A DNA stretch of 64,000 nt, from contig JAWKTT010000016.1 in assembly GCA_041398965.1 (NCBI GenBank), positions 1 through 64,000 on the forward strand. Direction: 5' to 3'. Of this stretch, positions 46,361 through 54,655 are shown in pieces (the stretch's first letter is position 1; each line of letters starts with the position of its first letter). The notes under the pieces are model-generated. The model searched no databases and was not told the origin of the DNA. It saw only the letters and a program-made list of their open reading frames with translations. The stretch is from JAWKTT01 sp041398965 (GTDB lineage: Bacteria > Planctomycetota > Planctomycetia > Planctomycetales > Planctomycetaceae). Both the position numbers and the translations under genes were made by a program.

Positions 46361-47006
46361 GGGACTCTCCCTGCTCCGAACGCAAACGAGACGACTCCAG
46401 ACGGAGATCGAACCCGGTTTGATCGGAACGAGATACGTGTTTTGGTGAATTGGAGGTGTTGCCCTAGATTCGTTCCGACACGGCTGACTTCAAACAGATG
46501 TGTCGATAAACGCTGGGCCTGATGAAAAAACGTCAATCCTGCTGCGGAAATGGGGCGTCAAAGATGGGATACGGTGCGACGATCCAGTTAACTACCGCAA
46601 TTTCAACGTAATTCCTCCTTGAATTCCTCCATTATTGTCTCGGTTCTCTCTGTCGTCAATGTTCTCTATTGCGTTTTCTCAGTCTCTCTAATTTGTCCAG
46701 TTCATGTGAGAATCGCTATTCCGTTTTCGAAACTGTCGTGGGACTCTGCGCTGCTCCCCCTCAACTGTAGTTCGTCTAAACGTTCGGATTCTGACCGACT
46801 CGCCAGACGAATTCATCAACTCTGTGTGAAATCTGTATTTTGAGACCGATCAGAGTGGTAAAAGGTTCCAAGGTCGCCCCCATTTTTAGCAAGATTGACA
46901 ATTTCTCTGGCAACAATCGGGCTTCCAACGGCTATTCTCTGTGCGGATGCCTCATTATTACATGGTCCGCAAATCTTGGGCCATTCTCTATTTTGGATTC
47001 TTTCGA
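46361..47006. other. AT-rich divergent intergenic region
   Basis: 646 nt without a supportable gene. The part from about 46560 to 46960 is clearly richer in A/T than the rest of the window and contains T-rich runs. It separates the regulator from a divergent SDR gene. Short ORFs here look non-coding. Confidence 0.4.
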
Positions 47007-47801
47007 GTGACACGTCGAACTCCCTCACCTGAGAAACGACCTTTCGCAGACCTCACCGGCCGACGCATTCTGGTGACCGGTTCCTCCAGCGGGATCGGGG
47101 CTGCGATGGCCATTGAGTTTGCACAGGCCGGGGCCGATGTGATCATTCACTGCGCCACGTCAATCGATCGAGCACAACAAGTTTGCAACGCGATCAAACA
47201 ACTTGGCAGGCAGTCTGCGGTCATCGGTTGCGATCTCTCGGATCTCGAGCGACTTGAAGACTTCGTCGACACGGCGTGGAATCAGTTCTCGGGTCTTGAT
47301 GTCTGGGTCAACAATGCGGGGGTCGACCTCCTGACTGGTGCGGGCAAGTTGCTCTCCTATGAGGCCAAGCTTCAACGTCTCTGGGAGATCGATGTTCGTG
47401 GGACTGTCCTGCTCAGTAAACGTGTCGGCGAACGAATGCAAAGTCAGCCGCAAGGAGGAGTGCTCTTGAACATCGGTTGGGACCAGTCCGATCGGGGGAT
47501 GGAAGGGGACAGTGGCGAACTGTTCTCAACCGCCAAGAATGCCATCATGGGGTTCACACGATCGTTGGCGGTCAGCCTGGCCCCCAAGGTGCGTGTCAAC
47601 TGCATCGCCCCCGGTTGGATACGGACCGCCTGGGGAGACGGCGCTCCCCCCGCCTGGCAGGAGCGTGTTCTGAAAGAGACTCCTCTCGGACGCTGGGGGA
47701 CTCCGGAAGACCTCGCCCGTCTCGCCCGCTTCGTCGTAAGCGACGACGCCAGTTACCTGACCGGCCAAGTCCTCAATGCCAATGGCGGAGCCGTCCGCTA
47801 A
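47007..47801 (+). CDS. SDR-family protein lacking the catalytic Tyr
   Basis: About 264 residues from a GTG at 47007; ATGs at 46947 and 46962 are alternatives but add an unnatural N-terminus. The dinucleotide-binding motif T-G-S-S-S-G-I-G and N-N-A-G are intact, as is the late P-G-W-I-R-T. The catalytic Y-x-x-x-K is F173-S-T-A-K177: codon TTC replaces Tyr, and the usual Ser before it is also missing (N-I-G-W-D-Q in place of N-I-S-S). The protein may bind a dinucleotide without normal reductase activity. A convergent SDR with intact motifs lies just downstream. Confidence 0.85.
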   Translation: MTRRTPSPEKRPFADLTGRRILVTGSSSGIGAAMAIEFAQAGADVIIHCATSIDRAQQVCNAIKQLGRQSAVIGCDLSDLERLEDFVDTAWNQFSGLDVWVNNAGVDLLTGAGKLLSYEAKLQRLWEIDVRGTVLLSKRVGERMQSQPQGGVLLNIGWDQSDRGMEGDSGELFSTAKNAIMGFTRSLAVSLAPKVRVNCIAPGWIRTAWGDGAPPAWQERVLKETPLGRWGTPEDLARLARFVVSDDASYLTGQVLNANGGAVR

Positions 47802-47987
47802 CACCCTCGAACATGATCGAGCCGTTCGTCACGGTATAAGTCTGACGTCTTACAGACCGGCGCGTTCCGAGGTGTGAGTGTTCCGCTTGTCGTGGTGATC
47901 TTCTGAAGCGGAAGTCATCCCAAGCCTCCGCGATCGACCGCACCTTTGCGAACTGTTGTCAGAGCACGTCTGGAAACAACTTCAGCG

Positions 47988-48689
47988 TTACTCGCTTGGG
48001 GCGTCGAGTGAGCGTCCGTTGTCCTGGGGGCCGAGTTGCATCAGGAATGGGGCCGCCAGTCTGCTCCACTCTTCCGCTGAGGGGAAGTGATCTGTCGCCC
48101 CCTGCCAGCATTGACGGAGCATGTCGGTGTCGATGATCCCGGGATTGAGGGCGACCGCTGCGAGACCTGAGGGGAGTTCTTGAGCGAAGGCTTGAGTGAG
48201 TCCTTCAATCGCCCACTTCGATGCGCAGTACGGTGCCACCTCCGGTGAGGTCGAGCGTCCCCAACCCGAACTGAGGTTCACGATCACTCCCGTGCATGCT
48301 TCGATCATTGCGGGGACAACACTTCGCAAGACGTGAAACGTTCCGTCGATGTTGATATTCATCACTCGCGAGAATTCTTCGGCAGAAATTTTCCAAAGTG
48401 GTTGAGGCTCGTTGACGACTGCTGCGTTGTTGATGAGGAGCCTCGGCGGACCATGTGAAGCGATCACTTTTCGCGCCCAGTTGTCGACCTGGAACGAGTC
48501 TGTCAGGTCGACCATGTCGAAGCGATGCGGACTCTGAAACTGTGTCGACAACTCATTGATTGCAGTCGCTGTTCGGGCACATCCCACGACGGTCCAATGG
48601 GCTTCGGCGAACCGTGAAACAAGGGCTCTGCCGAGTCCGCGCGAGACGCCAGTGATGTAGACAACGGGGTGAGTCGAAGACGTTTTCAT
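47988..48689 (-). CDS. Short-chain dehydrogenase/reductase
   Basis: 233 residues from the ATG at 48689 (AAAGGGA upstream; the frame runs further but not as coding). Rossmann motif T-G-V-S-R-G-L-G, N-N-A-A, catalytic Ser in N-L-S-S-G-W-G, and Y-C-A-S-K are all intact. A-L-N-P-G-I-I-D-T-D fits the family. An NAD(P)-dependent oxidoreductase; substrate unknown. Confidence 0.88.
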   Translation of the reverse strand: MKTSSTHPVVYITGVSRGLGRALVSRFAEAHWTVVGCARTATAINELSTQFQSPHRFDMVDLTDSFQVDNWARKVIASHGPPRLLINNAAVVNEPQPLWKISAEEFSRVMNINIDGTFHVLRSVVPAMIEACTGVIVNLSSGWGRSTSPEVAPYCASKWAIEGLTQAFAQELPSGLAAVALNPGIIDTDMLRQCWQGATDHFPSAEEWSRLAAPFLMQLGPQDNGRSLDAPSE

Positions 48690-49143
48690 GAGTCCCTTTT
48701 TGAGATCAGCAGTGGTGATGAAAGAGTCTCTGCGCGCGTCAGAAACGGGTGACGACAGGGTACACAATCCCGTGATCTCTGTCGTTGTCGGGAAGGTGTT
48801 GCGGAGGGTTGTCCGAGGTCGTGATCCGTGGAGGGAGGAAGAGGTGTCAAGTTGGAAAATCGAAAAATGATGAAATTTGGGTTGCATCGATTCCACCTTT
48901 TCGTACCATCTCGACCAGCAAGGTGTAAGTGCTTGTCATTCAACAGATGTCAACGATCACTGATTCGACTTACGTCAATCTCGATCGACCTAAGTGGTAG
49001 ACAAAAGATGAAGACAAGCAACACCCGAGTCGCCACGGTTGGCGATTCGGAATGGATTCGGATCTTGTGGCGCGATCAAGTCGAAATGCCCGGTAGCATC
49101 GACACCGCGTCCACGACTGGGACTTTTGGAAGGAGAAGTTACC
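48690..49143. promoter_or_regulatory. Divergent region upstream of the H1-like gene
   Basis: 454 nt without a gene. ACTTACGTC and GACCTAAGT around 48969-48996 form an imperfect inverted repeat that could be an operator. The stretch around 48860-48960 is A/T-rich. Confidence 0.3.
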
Positions 49144-49380
49144 GTGGCAAAGAAAGCAGCAACCAAGAAGGCCGCAGCCCCTAAGAAAGCAGCCGCACCT
49201 AAGAAGGCAGCCGCTCCAAAGAAGGCAGCAACCAAGAAGGCCGCAGCCCCTAAGGCAGCCGCCCCCAAGAAGGCCGCAGCCCCCAAGAAGGCCGCGACCA
49301 AGAAGGCCGCCGCTCCTAAGAAGGCAGCAGCCCCTAAGAAGGCAGCCGCTCCAAAGAAGGCAGCAACCAAGAAGAAGTAG
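49144..49380 (+). CDS. Histone H1-like Lys/Ala/Pro repeat protein
   Basis: 78 residues from a GTG preceded by AAGGAG. After M-A-K-K-A it consists almost wholly of K-A-A-A-P-K and K-A-A-T-K units, about a dozen in all, and ends T-K-K-K. It is like the C-terminal tails of eukaryotic H1 and Hc1-type bacterial proteins, and is expected to bind and condense DNA non-specifically. No globular domain. A strong terminator follows, so the gene is probably highly and independently expressed. Confidence 0.85.
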   Translation: MAKKAATKKAAAPKKAAAPKKAAAPKKAATKKAAAPKAAAPKKAAAPKKAATKKAAAPKKAAAPKKAAAPKKAATKKK

Positions 49381-49425
49381 TCAGATCGGTCAACAACAGT
49401 TGACCCCCTGACATAACGCACAACG

Positions 49426-49462
49426 AACCGAGGTGGCATCAGTGTCACCTCGGTTCTTTTTT
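49426..49462 (+). terminator. Intrinsic terminator of the H1-like gene
   Basis: AACCGAGGTG and CACCTCGGTT form a perfect 10-bp stem around 10 nt, followed by CTTTTTTT. It begins 46 nt after the stop codon. Confidence 0.92.
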
Positions 49463-49721
49463 TATCGGGCTCCGTCAAATTGGTCACTGCACTCCTGAGC
49501 AGAAGTGATCATGGGAGGAACCCAACGTTGCCGCCGACAATCGAAACGCGCTTCCTTTTCTTGCCGCATCGCTCGCAAGGTTCGCACTCATGACCGCTCC
49601 GTGATATCGTCTGCGATAGTCGATCTGACTTGCCGTCGCGGAGACTTGTTTTCAGAGAGTCAACTCGACCGTCTTGCACCCCATCAGCCTTCGACTGACA
49701 ATTCCTGACAGGTCTCCATCG

Positions 49722-51857
49722 ATGAGTTTTCTGGTCCCCGGTTTGTTGTTCGGTCTGTTGCTCGCGGCAGCACCGATCATCATTCACATCCTGAATCGAC
49801 GACGGTTCATCCGCGTCGACTGGGGACCGATGGAGTTTCTCAAGAAGACGCTTCGCAGCAATCGCAAACGGCTGCGGATCGAACAATGGCTCCTGCTCGC
49901 TTTGCGAACCCTTGCCGTGGCCCTGTTGATTCTCGCCGTTGCCCGTCCAATGGGACAGGGGCTCAATCTTGCCGGAATGCTCAAGCTTCAGAGCCGGGCG
50001 AGTCGGGTTGTGGTCATTGACGATTCGCTGAGCATGGGGCACCGTCGCGCGGGGGTCTCGGCTCTCGACCGGGCGGAAGCGGTCGCTGCACGCATCCTGC
50101 AAGCCATCGGCCCTCAAGACAGCATCACGCTCATCAGAACATCGAACCCTGCACAGCCACTCGTTCGTGACGCACAACTCACGGAAGAACAACTCGCGAA
50201 CCTGGTATCACAACTCGAAGGGGGAGCAGTCACTGGCGTTGCGAATCATTGGCGATCCACGTTCGATGCCATCGATCTGCACCTCAAGGGGGCCACCTTT
50301 CCGATCCGAGACGTCCTCATCGTCACCGACCTGAGACAAGCCGGCTGGACGACCGACCTCGCCGAAGTGGGGGACCGCTGGGCGAAGGAGGACATCACAC
50401 TTCGACTGTTTGACGTCGGTGTCGACTCCGTCGGGAACAGAACGCTTGTCGCTCTCGAACGACAGCAGCCCGTCGTGCTGACGAACATCCCCGCTCGGTT
50501 CACTGCGTCAATCGAAAATCGCGGAGCCGAAACGTTGCAGTCGGCTCACGTCACACTTTCGCTGGATGGGGTCGAGCAGCAGCTCGAACTCCCGGCGGTC
50601 GAAAGTGGCCAGCAGGTCGAACTGCCGCTCATGCTCACCTTTGATCAGCCAGGACAACACCGGGTCACAGTAAGCTTGCCGGAAGATGACCTGTTGGAAG
50701 ACAACGTGAGACACCTTTCTGTTGACGTGCGGCGAGAGGTTGCGGTGACTCTGGTCGACGGAGAGCCGGGGATCGAACCGTTCGAGAGCGAGACCGATTA
50801 CCTCAGCGTCGCCTTAACGGCTGGCAACACGCAATGGCGAACCGACCGCGTGATCGCCAGCGACTGGGCGGCACAGCCACTGGGGGCCCCGGATGTCCTC
50901 GTTCTGGCAAACGTGGACCAACTCTCGGTGGAACGTGTGGCTGCATTGGAAGAAATGGTCCGAGCGGGGATGGGAGTGTTGATCTTCCCCGGCAATCAAG
51001 TCGATCTTTCCCTATGGAACGAGCGGCTGTATCGCGACGGGGAAGGGATGCTCCCTGTCCGTCTCAATCGCCCCCGCACCTCCGAGTCGGAAGGGCTATT
51101 CATCGAAGCGGTCGATGATTCGTCGCTCGCCATGATGGGGCGCCTCAAGTCGCAGGTGCTGGGGAGAATTCGTCCGAAACAGATTCTTGATGTCACTCTA
51201 CCGACTGGTCGGGACGATGGAGTGCAGGTCCTCGCGTCATGGGACGATGAACAACGAGCCCCGGCCCTCGTCTCGAAACAGTTTGGCAAGGGGCGAGTCT
51301 TTCTCTGGACGGTCTCTGCGGATCGTGACTGGAGCGACTGGCCTATCGAAACAAGCTTTGTGCTGGCAATGCGACAGTCAGCCGAAGGAGTTGCGGCTCA
51401 GGTGTTACGCTGGGAAAACCTGACAGCCGGACAACCGATTGTCTGGCCCTTCGAACTCGGACTCGCCCCCGCCGTCGCCAATGTCACTCCTCCGGATGTC
51501 GAAGAATCCAAAGTGGTCGCAGTGGAGACCGCTGTCTCCGGTCCGCCGCAGGTGCGCTGGGAGCAAACCAGTCAACCAGGACACTATCGTGTCGACTGGG
51601 AAGGGATGGGGGGGAACAGTAAGGATCGCTGGTTCGCCATCAGCCCCGACACTCGTGACTCCGACCTGACCCGTCTACCCGAAACAACCCTCAGCAGCAC
51701 ACTCGGCAAACTGATCCCGCAGTTAGAACGGGTCGAGGGGGAGACTCTCGACATCGCCTCTGCCGGCACAGAATACTGGCGTCCCCTCATGAAGCTGCTG
51801 TTACTGTTACTCATCGGAGAAACGCTGCTCGCCGCCTGGATCGACCGCGTTCGATGA
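49722..51857 (+). CDS. BatA-like membrane protein with VWA domain
   Basis: 711 residues from the ATG at 49722. It opens with the BatA/aerotolerance N-terminal domain (two helices at about 4-24 and 60-80, with I-I-H-I-L-N-R-R-R between). A VWA domain follows with the metal-site motif D-D-S-L-S-M-G; the middle and C-terminal parts resemble the amidotransferase-like domain of planctomycete relatives, and a C-terminal helix (about 690-705) anchors the end. Related to 36418-38853. MoxR ATPase and DUF58 partners, common next to BatA genes, are absent here. Confidence 0.82.
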   Translation: MSFLVPGLLFGLLLAAAPIIIHILNRRRFIRVDWGPMEFLKKTLRSNRKRLRIEQWLLLALRTLAVALLILAVARPMGQGLNLAGMLKLQSRASRVVVIDDSLSMGHRRAGVSALDRAEAVAARILQAIGPQDSITLIRTSNPAQPLVRDAQLTEEQLANLVSQLEGGAVTGVANHWRSTFDAIDLHLKGATFPIRDVLIVTDLRQAGWTTDLAEVGDRWAKEDITLRLFDVGVDSVGNRTLVALERQQPVVLTNIPARFTASIENRGAETLQSAHVTLSLDGVEQQLELPAVESGQQVELPLMLTFDQPGQHRVTVSLPEDDLLEDNVRHLSVDVRREVAVTLVDGEPGIEPFESETDYLSVALTAGNTQWRTDRVIASDWAAQPLGAPDVLVLANVDQLSVERVAALEEMVRAGMGVLIFPGNQVDLSLWNERLYRDGEGMLPVRLNRPRTSESEGLFIEAVDDSSLAMMGRLKSQVLGRIRPKQILDVTLPTGRDDGVQVLASWDDEQRAPALVSKQFGKGRVFLWTVSADRDWSDWPIETSFVLAMRQSAEGVAAQVLRWENLTAGQPIVWPFELGLAPAVANVTPPDVEESKVVAVETAVSGPPQVRWEQTSQPGHYRVDWEGMGGNSKDRWFAISPDTRDSDLTRLPETTLSSTLGKLIPQLERVEGETLDIASAGTEYWRPLMKLLLLLLIGETLLAAWIDRVR

Positions 51858-51963
51858 CGAATTCCGTGGAACACACAGGCCGGCTGGAGCGAAAGTTCGC
51901 CACATACCAACTTTCAAGGGACTCACGCTACCTTACAACGTCGTCGCAAACCCGGCAGCCTTC

Positions 51964-52473
51964 ATGGCAGTCAACCCAGACGAATCGGACACAAAGATGA
52001 TACGAGTCGGATACGGACACGATACGCATCGGTTGGAACTCGGGCGGCGCCTTGTCATTGGGGGGATCACGATCCCGCACACATTGGGGCCCGTCGCCCA
52101 CAGTGATGGAGATGTCTTGTTGCATGCGGTCACTGATGCCCTCATTGGGGCCGCTGGCTGGGGCGACATCGGCGAGTGGTTCCCCGACACCTCAGACGAG
52201 TTTGCCGGGGCAGACTCAGCCAACTTGTTGACCCGTGTCGTCGATGCCCTTGCAGAAAAGCAGTGGCGAATCGTCAATGTCGACGCGACCGTCTTCGCCC
52301 AGTTGCCAAAGCTCTCACCGTTCAAAGATGCCATCGCCACTCGCATTGCCGAACTCCTCAGAGTCGAACGGGAAGCGGTCAACGTGAAGGCAAAGACCGG
52401 CGAAAAAGTCGGCACCATCGGCCGGCAAGAAGCCCTAGCCGCCGCCGCCGCCGTCCTGATTGAACGTGATTAG
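51964..52473 (+). CDS. ispF: 2-C-methyl-D-erythritol 2,4-cyclodiphosphate synthase
   Basis: Fifth step of the MEP isoprenoid pathway: cyclises CDP-ME-2-phosphate with release of CMP. Zinc ligands are in G-Y-G-H-D-T-H-R-L (Asp and His) and H-S-D-G-D-V-L-L-H; the conserved G-D-I-G-E-W-F-P-D-T and K-A-K-T-G-E-K-V-G are present. From the first ATG 169 residues; the second ATG at 51997 gives 158, the usual length, and starts like family members, so it may be the true start. ispD is not adjacent. Confidence 0.94.
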   Translation: MAVNPDESDTKMIRVGYGHDTHRLELGRRLVIGGITIPHTLGPVAHSDGDVLLHAVTDALIGAAGWGDIGEWFPDTSDEFAGADSANLLTRVVDALAEKQWRIVNVDATVFAQLPKLSPFKDAIATRIAELLRVEREAVNVKAKTGEKVGTIGRQEALAAAAAVLIERD

Positions 52474-52539
52474 TCTCGTTGTTTCACCAGAAACCATTCC
52501 CCCCAGCGATCAAGTGACTTTGCTCCAGGAGACGACACG

Positions 52540-53112
52540 ATGATGAAGGCCGAGAAGATTGATGCGACTCATGGCTCCGCCACAAAGGGGGAACATCATT
52601 CCGCGGCCTCACACTCTGCACATGAGTTTCGAGTGCGGGTGACGAAGGACCATCTTGTCTTCAGTGCGGCTCACTTTGTAACGATAGCCGACTTCTGCGA
52701 ACGGTTGCATGGTCATAACTGGAGAGTCGGTGCGGTGGTCGCAGGGGGACTCGACGAGAATACCTTCGTCGTCGACTTCATCGCCCTGCGCGATACCTTG
52801 CAACAGATCGTCAACCAGCTCGACCACCACATGCTGCTCCCGACACGACACAAAGAGATTGCCGTGCAGGAGCTTCCCGAGCAAAGTGTCGAAGTGCGCC
52901 ATGGAAGCAAGCGCTGGGTCTTCCCTCTTGAAGACTGCATTCTCTTACCGGTCGATCAGACAACAGCCGAGCGATTGGCCGAGTGGATCGGCGAGCGACT
53001 TCAAGTCGCATTGCTAGCGGGAGGTGCGACGAAGCTAACGTCGATCGAAGTCGAAGTCGAAGAAAACTTCGGACAATCGGCCTACTGCCTGAGGCACATC
53101 CCCCCACAATAA
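52540..53112 (+). CDS. 6-pyruvoyl-tetrahydropterin synthase / QueD family enzyme
   Basis: Likely 6-carboxy-tetrahydropterin synthase (queuosine or deazapurine precursor) or a close relative. Zinc-binding His in F-S-A-A-H45-F and H57-G-H59-N-W; Cys53 in C-E-R-L-H-G-H is the QueD-type catalytic Cys; L-D-H-H-M and a late E-E-N-F also fit. At 190 residues it is longer than usual (about 120-140), with an N-terminal 28-residue extension and an insertion around 115-145. AGGAG precedes the ATG. It follows ispF by 66 nt, and the two may be cotranscribed. Confidence 0.88.
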   Translation: MMKAEKIDATHGSATKGEHHSAASHSAHEFRVRVTKDHLVFSAAHFVTIADFCERLHGHNWRVGAVVAGGLDENTFVVDFIALRDTLQQIVNQLDHHMLLPTRHKEIAVQELPEQSVEVRHGSKRWVFPLEDCILLPVDQTTAERLAEWIGERLQVALLAGGATKLTSIEVEVEENFGQSAYCLRHIPPQ

Positions 53113-53122
53113 CACTCCGGCA

Positions 53123-53512
53123 TCACTCGTAGCCATCGACCCACTGGGCCAACTGGGCCGCGTTCATGAAGCCCCCCCGATCAGCCACCACTTTACCATC
53201 CCGAAACAGCAACGTTCGCGGAATCGCGTCGACCCCATAATGATGAGCGATGGCAGGACGCTCCTCGGTGTCGACTTGTACAACATGCACTCGGCCCCGA
53301 TGCGATTGCTCCAACTCCCGCAACGGCTCCTCCATGGCGACACAGTAGCCACACCACTCGGCCCCGAACTTCACCAGCACCAATTCCGACCGATCAACGA
53401 CAGACTGGCGAAACCACTCATCATCTGGCAACCCCGGATCACGCACAGGCCAGTTTCGCATCACGAGCAACATCACGATGAATGCTGTGGCAAAGACGAT
53501 CAATTGTTTCAT
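53123..53512 (-). CDS. Membrane-anchored thioredoxin-fold protein
   Basis: 129 residues from the ATG at 53512 (CAGGAG upstream; an ATG at 53533 is less favoured). An N-terminal hydrophobic anchor (about 3-19) is followed by a thioredoxin domain with W53-C54-G-Y-C57 and a cis-Pro in A-I-P98-R-T. The active site is W-C-G-Y-C, as in some reductases and thiol-disulfide exchange proteins. Probably faces the periplasm and acts on disulfides. The ispF-queD pair is convergent with it. Confidence 0.85.
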   Translation of the reverse strand: MKQLIVFATAFIVMLLVMRNWPVRDPGLPDDEWFRQSVVDRSELVLVKFGAEWCGYCVAMEEPLRELEQSHRGRVHVVQVDTEERPAIAHHYGVDAIPRTLLFRDGKVVADRGGFMNAAQLAQWVDGYE

Positions 53513-53894
53513 CACCAACTCCTGAACAGACATCCTGCAAGAAAGACTCACACTCACTTCTGAGCATTCTATCCCGTCGCAACCGGGAGACCCAGAGCGA
53601 TCTCGACGAGGAAAATTGCCGAGGGAAACAGAGAAGACCGTGTTATCAACCGCAACCTGGGGAATCCCCTGACGGTCCATGTCGCTGTTTTGTACAACTC
53701 TCCAACTGGCAAGCGGGAGTTTCTGTCGGTCGATCCACGGAATTCGTCGCACCATCACAACATCGACCGGTAATCCGTTGAAACCAGTGGAAAACGGTTT
53801 AACGATTGTTGCCGAGCATGTTGGTGATTATGTTTCCAGAATGTTGAAATTGGTCTTGCCGCAAAATCAACAATCGCAAGAATTCCTTCACCGG
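53513..53894. other. Region between trx-like gene and the structured RNA
   Basis: No gene visible. It should contain the promoter of the trx-like gene (minus) and that of the RNA unit (plus). TTGAAA hexamers occur near 53778 and 53846, but I cannot assign a -10 box. Confidence 0.3.
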
Positions 53895-53995
53895 GCCGTG
53901 TAGCACGCGACACGGCATGATTGGCGCCCGTGAGGAGGCTGGCTTTGGTTGGCTGGTCGAAGCGGGGTAACCCGATTTAGAAAGGAGGTGGTCCT

Positions 53996-54037
53996 GTGGA
54001 GTATGACTGTAGTAACCAACGAGGTGGTACTGTCTAG
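53996..54037 (+). CDS. 13-codon mini-ORF inside the structured RNA
   Basis: GTG start 7 nt after the perfect AAAGGAGG, reading (M/V)-E-Y-D-C-S-N-Q-R-G-G-T-V, then TAG. The stop codon lies in the loop of the hairpin at 54029-54044. An overlapping ATG at 54003 opens a second, longer frame (72 codons) that runs through the terminator and so is not credible as a whole. Whether the peptide is made is unknown. Confidence 0.4.
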   Translation: MEYDCSNQRGGTV

Positions 54038-54108
54038 CGACAGTCGGCGGGCTGTCGCCGGACAGCCATCTCCTCGTAGGGATCACCCGATTCGCTACGA
54101 GCAATCCC

Positions 54109-54152
54109 ACAGACCCGGTTCCGCACCTGCGAAACCGGGTCTGTGTTTTTTT
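54109..54152 (+). terminator. Strong intrinsic terminator of the structured RNA
   Basis: ACAGACCCGGTT (54109-54120) and AACCGGGTCTGT (54133-54144), a perfect 12-bp stem, with CGCA/TGCG pairing inside the loop, then G and seven T. Confidence 0.92.
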
Positions 54153-54232
54153 GGTCAGTCACCTCGATGCCGAAGTGATCGGGACGACACAGCAGACCCG
54201 AATTCCTTGTTGCTGGCGTAAGTCACCAGTGG

Positions 54233-54655
54233 TTATTTGGTGAGCTTGATCTCGAACTTGTTCGGTCCCGCTGCGGTCACTTCCTCATGCAATTGAGACC
54301 CATCGATGGTCTCATAGCGTTTGGGGAGTCCGTTCTTCGCCGCAGGCACGACGCCATTGGCATCAGCCACCGGTTCGTCATACTGGGTCACAACGATGTT
54401 GTGCCGACCGGCAAGTGCACCATCATCTGGCTTAAATGTGGTGAGTTTGAACTCCCCCTTCTCGTTTGTTCGGCCGATGGCGTTCTTTTCGGTCTCTGGA
54501 TGGATAAAGGTGACAGTCGCTCCTGCAACCGCAGTCCCATCCAGAGTGACGGTCCCTTCGACAGGGAACACGGCAGGCAATTTTTCGTCTGGTGGTCCAC
54601 CACCGCAGCCAACGACCAGAATTGACAAGACCAGTCCTAGAAATGGAGTCTTCAT
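54233..54655 (-). CDS. Putative lipoprotein, carboxypeptidase-regulatory-like
   Basis: 140 residues from the ATG at 54655 (AAAGGA upstream). Lipobox V-V-G-C places the lipidated Cys at about 17, followed by G-G-G. The mature part is a beta-sandwich-like domain with V-F-P-V-E-G-T-V-T-L-D-G-T-A-V-A-G-A-T-V-T-F, the opening of carboxypeptidase regulatory-like/transthyretin-type proteins often encoded beside DUF1559 genes in planctomycetes. Last gene of a run containing two DUF1559 genes. Confidence 0.78.
   Translation of the reverse strand: MKTPFLGLVLSILVVGCGGGPPDEKLPAVFPVEGTVTLDGTAVAGATVTFIHPETEKNAIGRTNEKGEFKLTTFKPDDGALAGRHNIVVTQYDEPVADANGVVPAAKNGLPKRYETIDGSQLHEEVTAAGPNKFEIKLTK

Larger units (their letters stand above)
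53895..54152 (+). ncRNA. Candidate structured RNA with 16S tail complement and terminator
   Basis: Free-standing unit on the plus strand; both neighbouring genes are on the minus strand. In order: hairpin GCCGTGT/ACACGGC (53895-53916); CGGG-GTAA-CCCG, a GNRA tetraloop hairpin (53963-53974); TAGAAAGGAGGTGGTCC (53978-53994), complementary to the bacterial 16S 3' end at 16 of 17 positions, the last by G-U; a 13-codon GTG ORF; hairpins ACTGTC/GACAGT (54029-54044), GGCTGTC/GACAGCC (54050-54067) and CTCGTAG/CTACGAG (54073-54101); then a terminator. The SD can pair with CCATCTCCT (54066-54074) or with GGATCACC in the loop at 54080-54087. 5' end unknown. Could be a translation-controlled sRNA or leader peptide gene. 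Confidence 0.6.

Noticed and set aside
49144..49380. CRISPR or tandem DNA repeat array
   Set aside because: The repetition comes from codons of a Lys/Ala/Pro protein, with a Shine-Dalgarno and a stop.
53949..54221. 90-codon ORF over the structured RNA
   Set aside because: Runs through hairpins and past the strong terminator; the shorter GTG ORF has the proper Shine-Dalgarno spacing.
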